Origin: Siderastrea siderea
Taxonomy: Eukaryota; Cnidaria; Anthozoa; Scleractinia; Rhizangiidae
Assembly: GCA_964030785.1 (NCBI GenBank)
Contig: OZ034979.1
Location: 14,864,583 to 14,928,582, forward strand
Direction: 5' to 3'
DNA: 64,000 nt
Below, piece after piece: positions 63,813-64,000 of the stretch. Position 1 is the first letter of the stretch. Each line of letters begins with the position of its first letter. The notes below the pieces were generated by a model, which was not told the origin of the DNA, did no database searches, and saw nothing but the letters and a program-made list of their open reading frames with translations. The position numbers and the translations under genes are program-made.

Positions 63813-64000
63813 TAGCGCATGTCTAATTCGTTAAGGTGCTATTGCGCCTGCTCAGTTCTCGTTCGTGGAGCTCTGGGCATGACAATTCTAACAACAACTG
63901 AGAAATTTGAATTCCTATCGATCGAGTCGTGGTGCTTTACGGATCGACTAAAAGCTGTTCGTGACCCTCTTAATCTCCTGCAATTAGCGGAAAACCTGGA

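Noticed and set aside
1..64000. CRISPR array, operon or prokaryotic defence system
   Set aside because: No regularly spaced direct repeats with unique spacers occur. The spliced exons and element types show nuclear animal DNA.

Overview
The window is animal nuclear DNA, most likely from an anthozoan cnidarian such as a stony coral or sea anemone. It is AT-rich and intron-rich, there is no operon structure, and nearly all of it is layered mobile elements of kinds common in cnidarian genomes: a Polinton-like inverted repeat, a LINE with an apurinic-type endonuclease, a tRNA-derived SINE, hAT, MULE-like and TTAA/TA elements, and many foldback MITEs. The taxon is inferred from repeat content and general resemblance; no database was searched.

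One cellular gene is well supported: guanylate kinase (GUK1 type) on the minus strand. Seven exons, from the P-loop exon (58579-58689) to the stop codon (22805), join in frame with canonical GT-AG junctions to give 190 residues covering the complete kinase fold. The start-codon exon was not identified and lies upstream (above 58690, perhaps beyond the window). The gene spreads over at least 35.9 kb. Two introns (17.5 kb and 10.9 kb) hold most of the transposons between 27 and 57 kb.

Layout. 1-8.9 kb: small foldback elements, a tandem duplication, no gene recognised. 8.9-20.5 kb: one inverted-repeat element with a 6-bp target duplication (CTGAAA) and AG...CT termini, like a Polinton/Maverick. 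Its right arm is split by a 5.0-kb insertion carrying the wreck of a cysteine-cluster (CXC) transposon protein. 20.9-21.7 kb: a tRNA-derived SINE with a 66-bp internal repeat expansion. 22.8-25.6 kb: last three guanylate kinase exons. 27.8-43 kb (inside one intron): a hAT deletion derivative, a LINE interrupted by nested TTAA-flanked insertions, an inverted duplication of the LINE tail, a TIR element (35.7-37.0 kb), and a 4.67-kb MULE-like element with a nested TA-flanked element. 43-47.6 kb: three more exons, tRNA-like sequences and a short internally deleted LINE with its own 13-bp target duplication. 48-57.3 kb: TIR elements, one nested in another. 58.6 kb: P-loop exon. 61-64 kb: another GCGTTTATT-type element and a solo MULE-like arm.

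The clearest results are structural. Several insertions can be read back to their empty sites from target duplications, which gives a relative order of events. No wholly new protein system was found. The most unusual objects are the Polinton-like foldback with genes inside its arms, the CXC-protein element inserted in it, and the mobilised internally deleted LINE.
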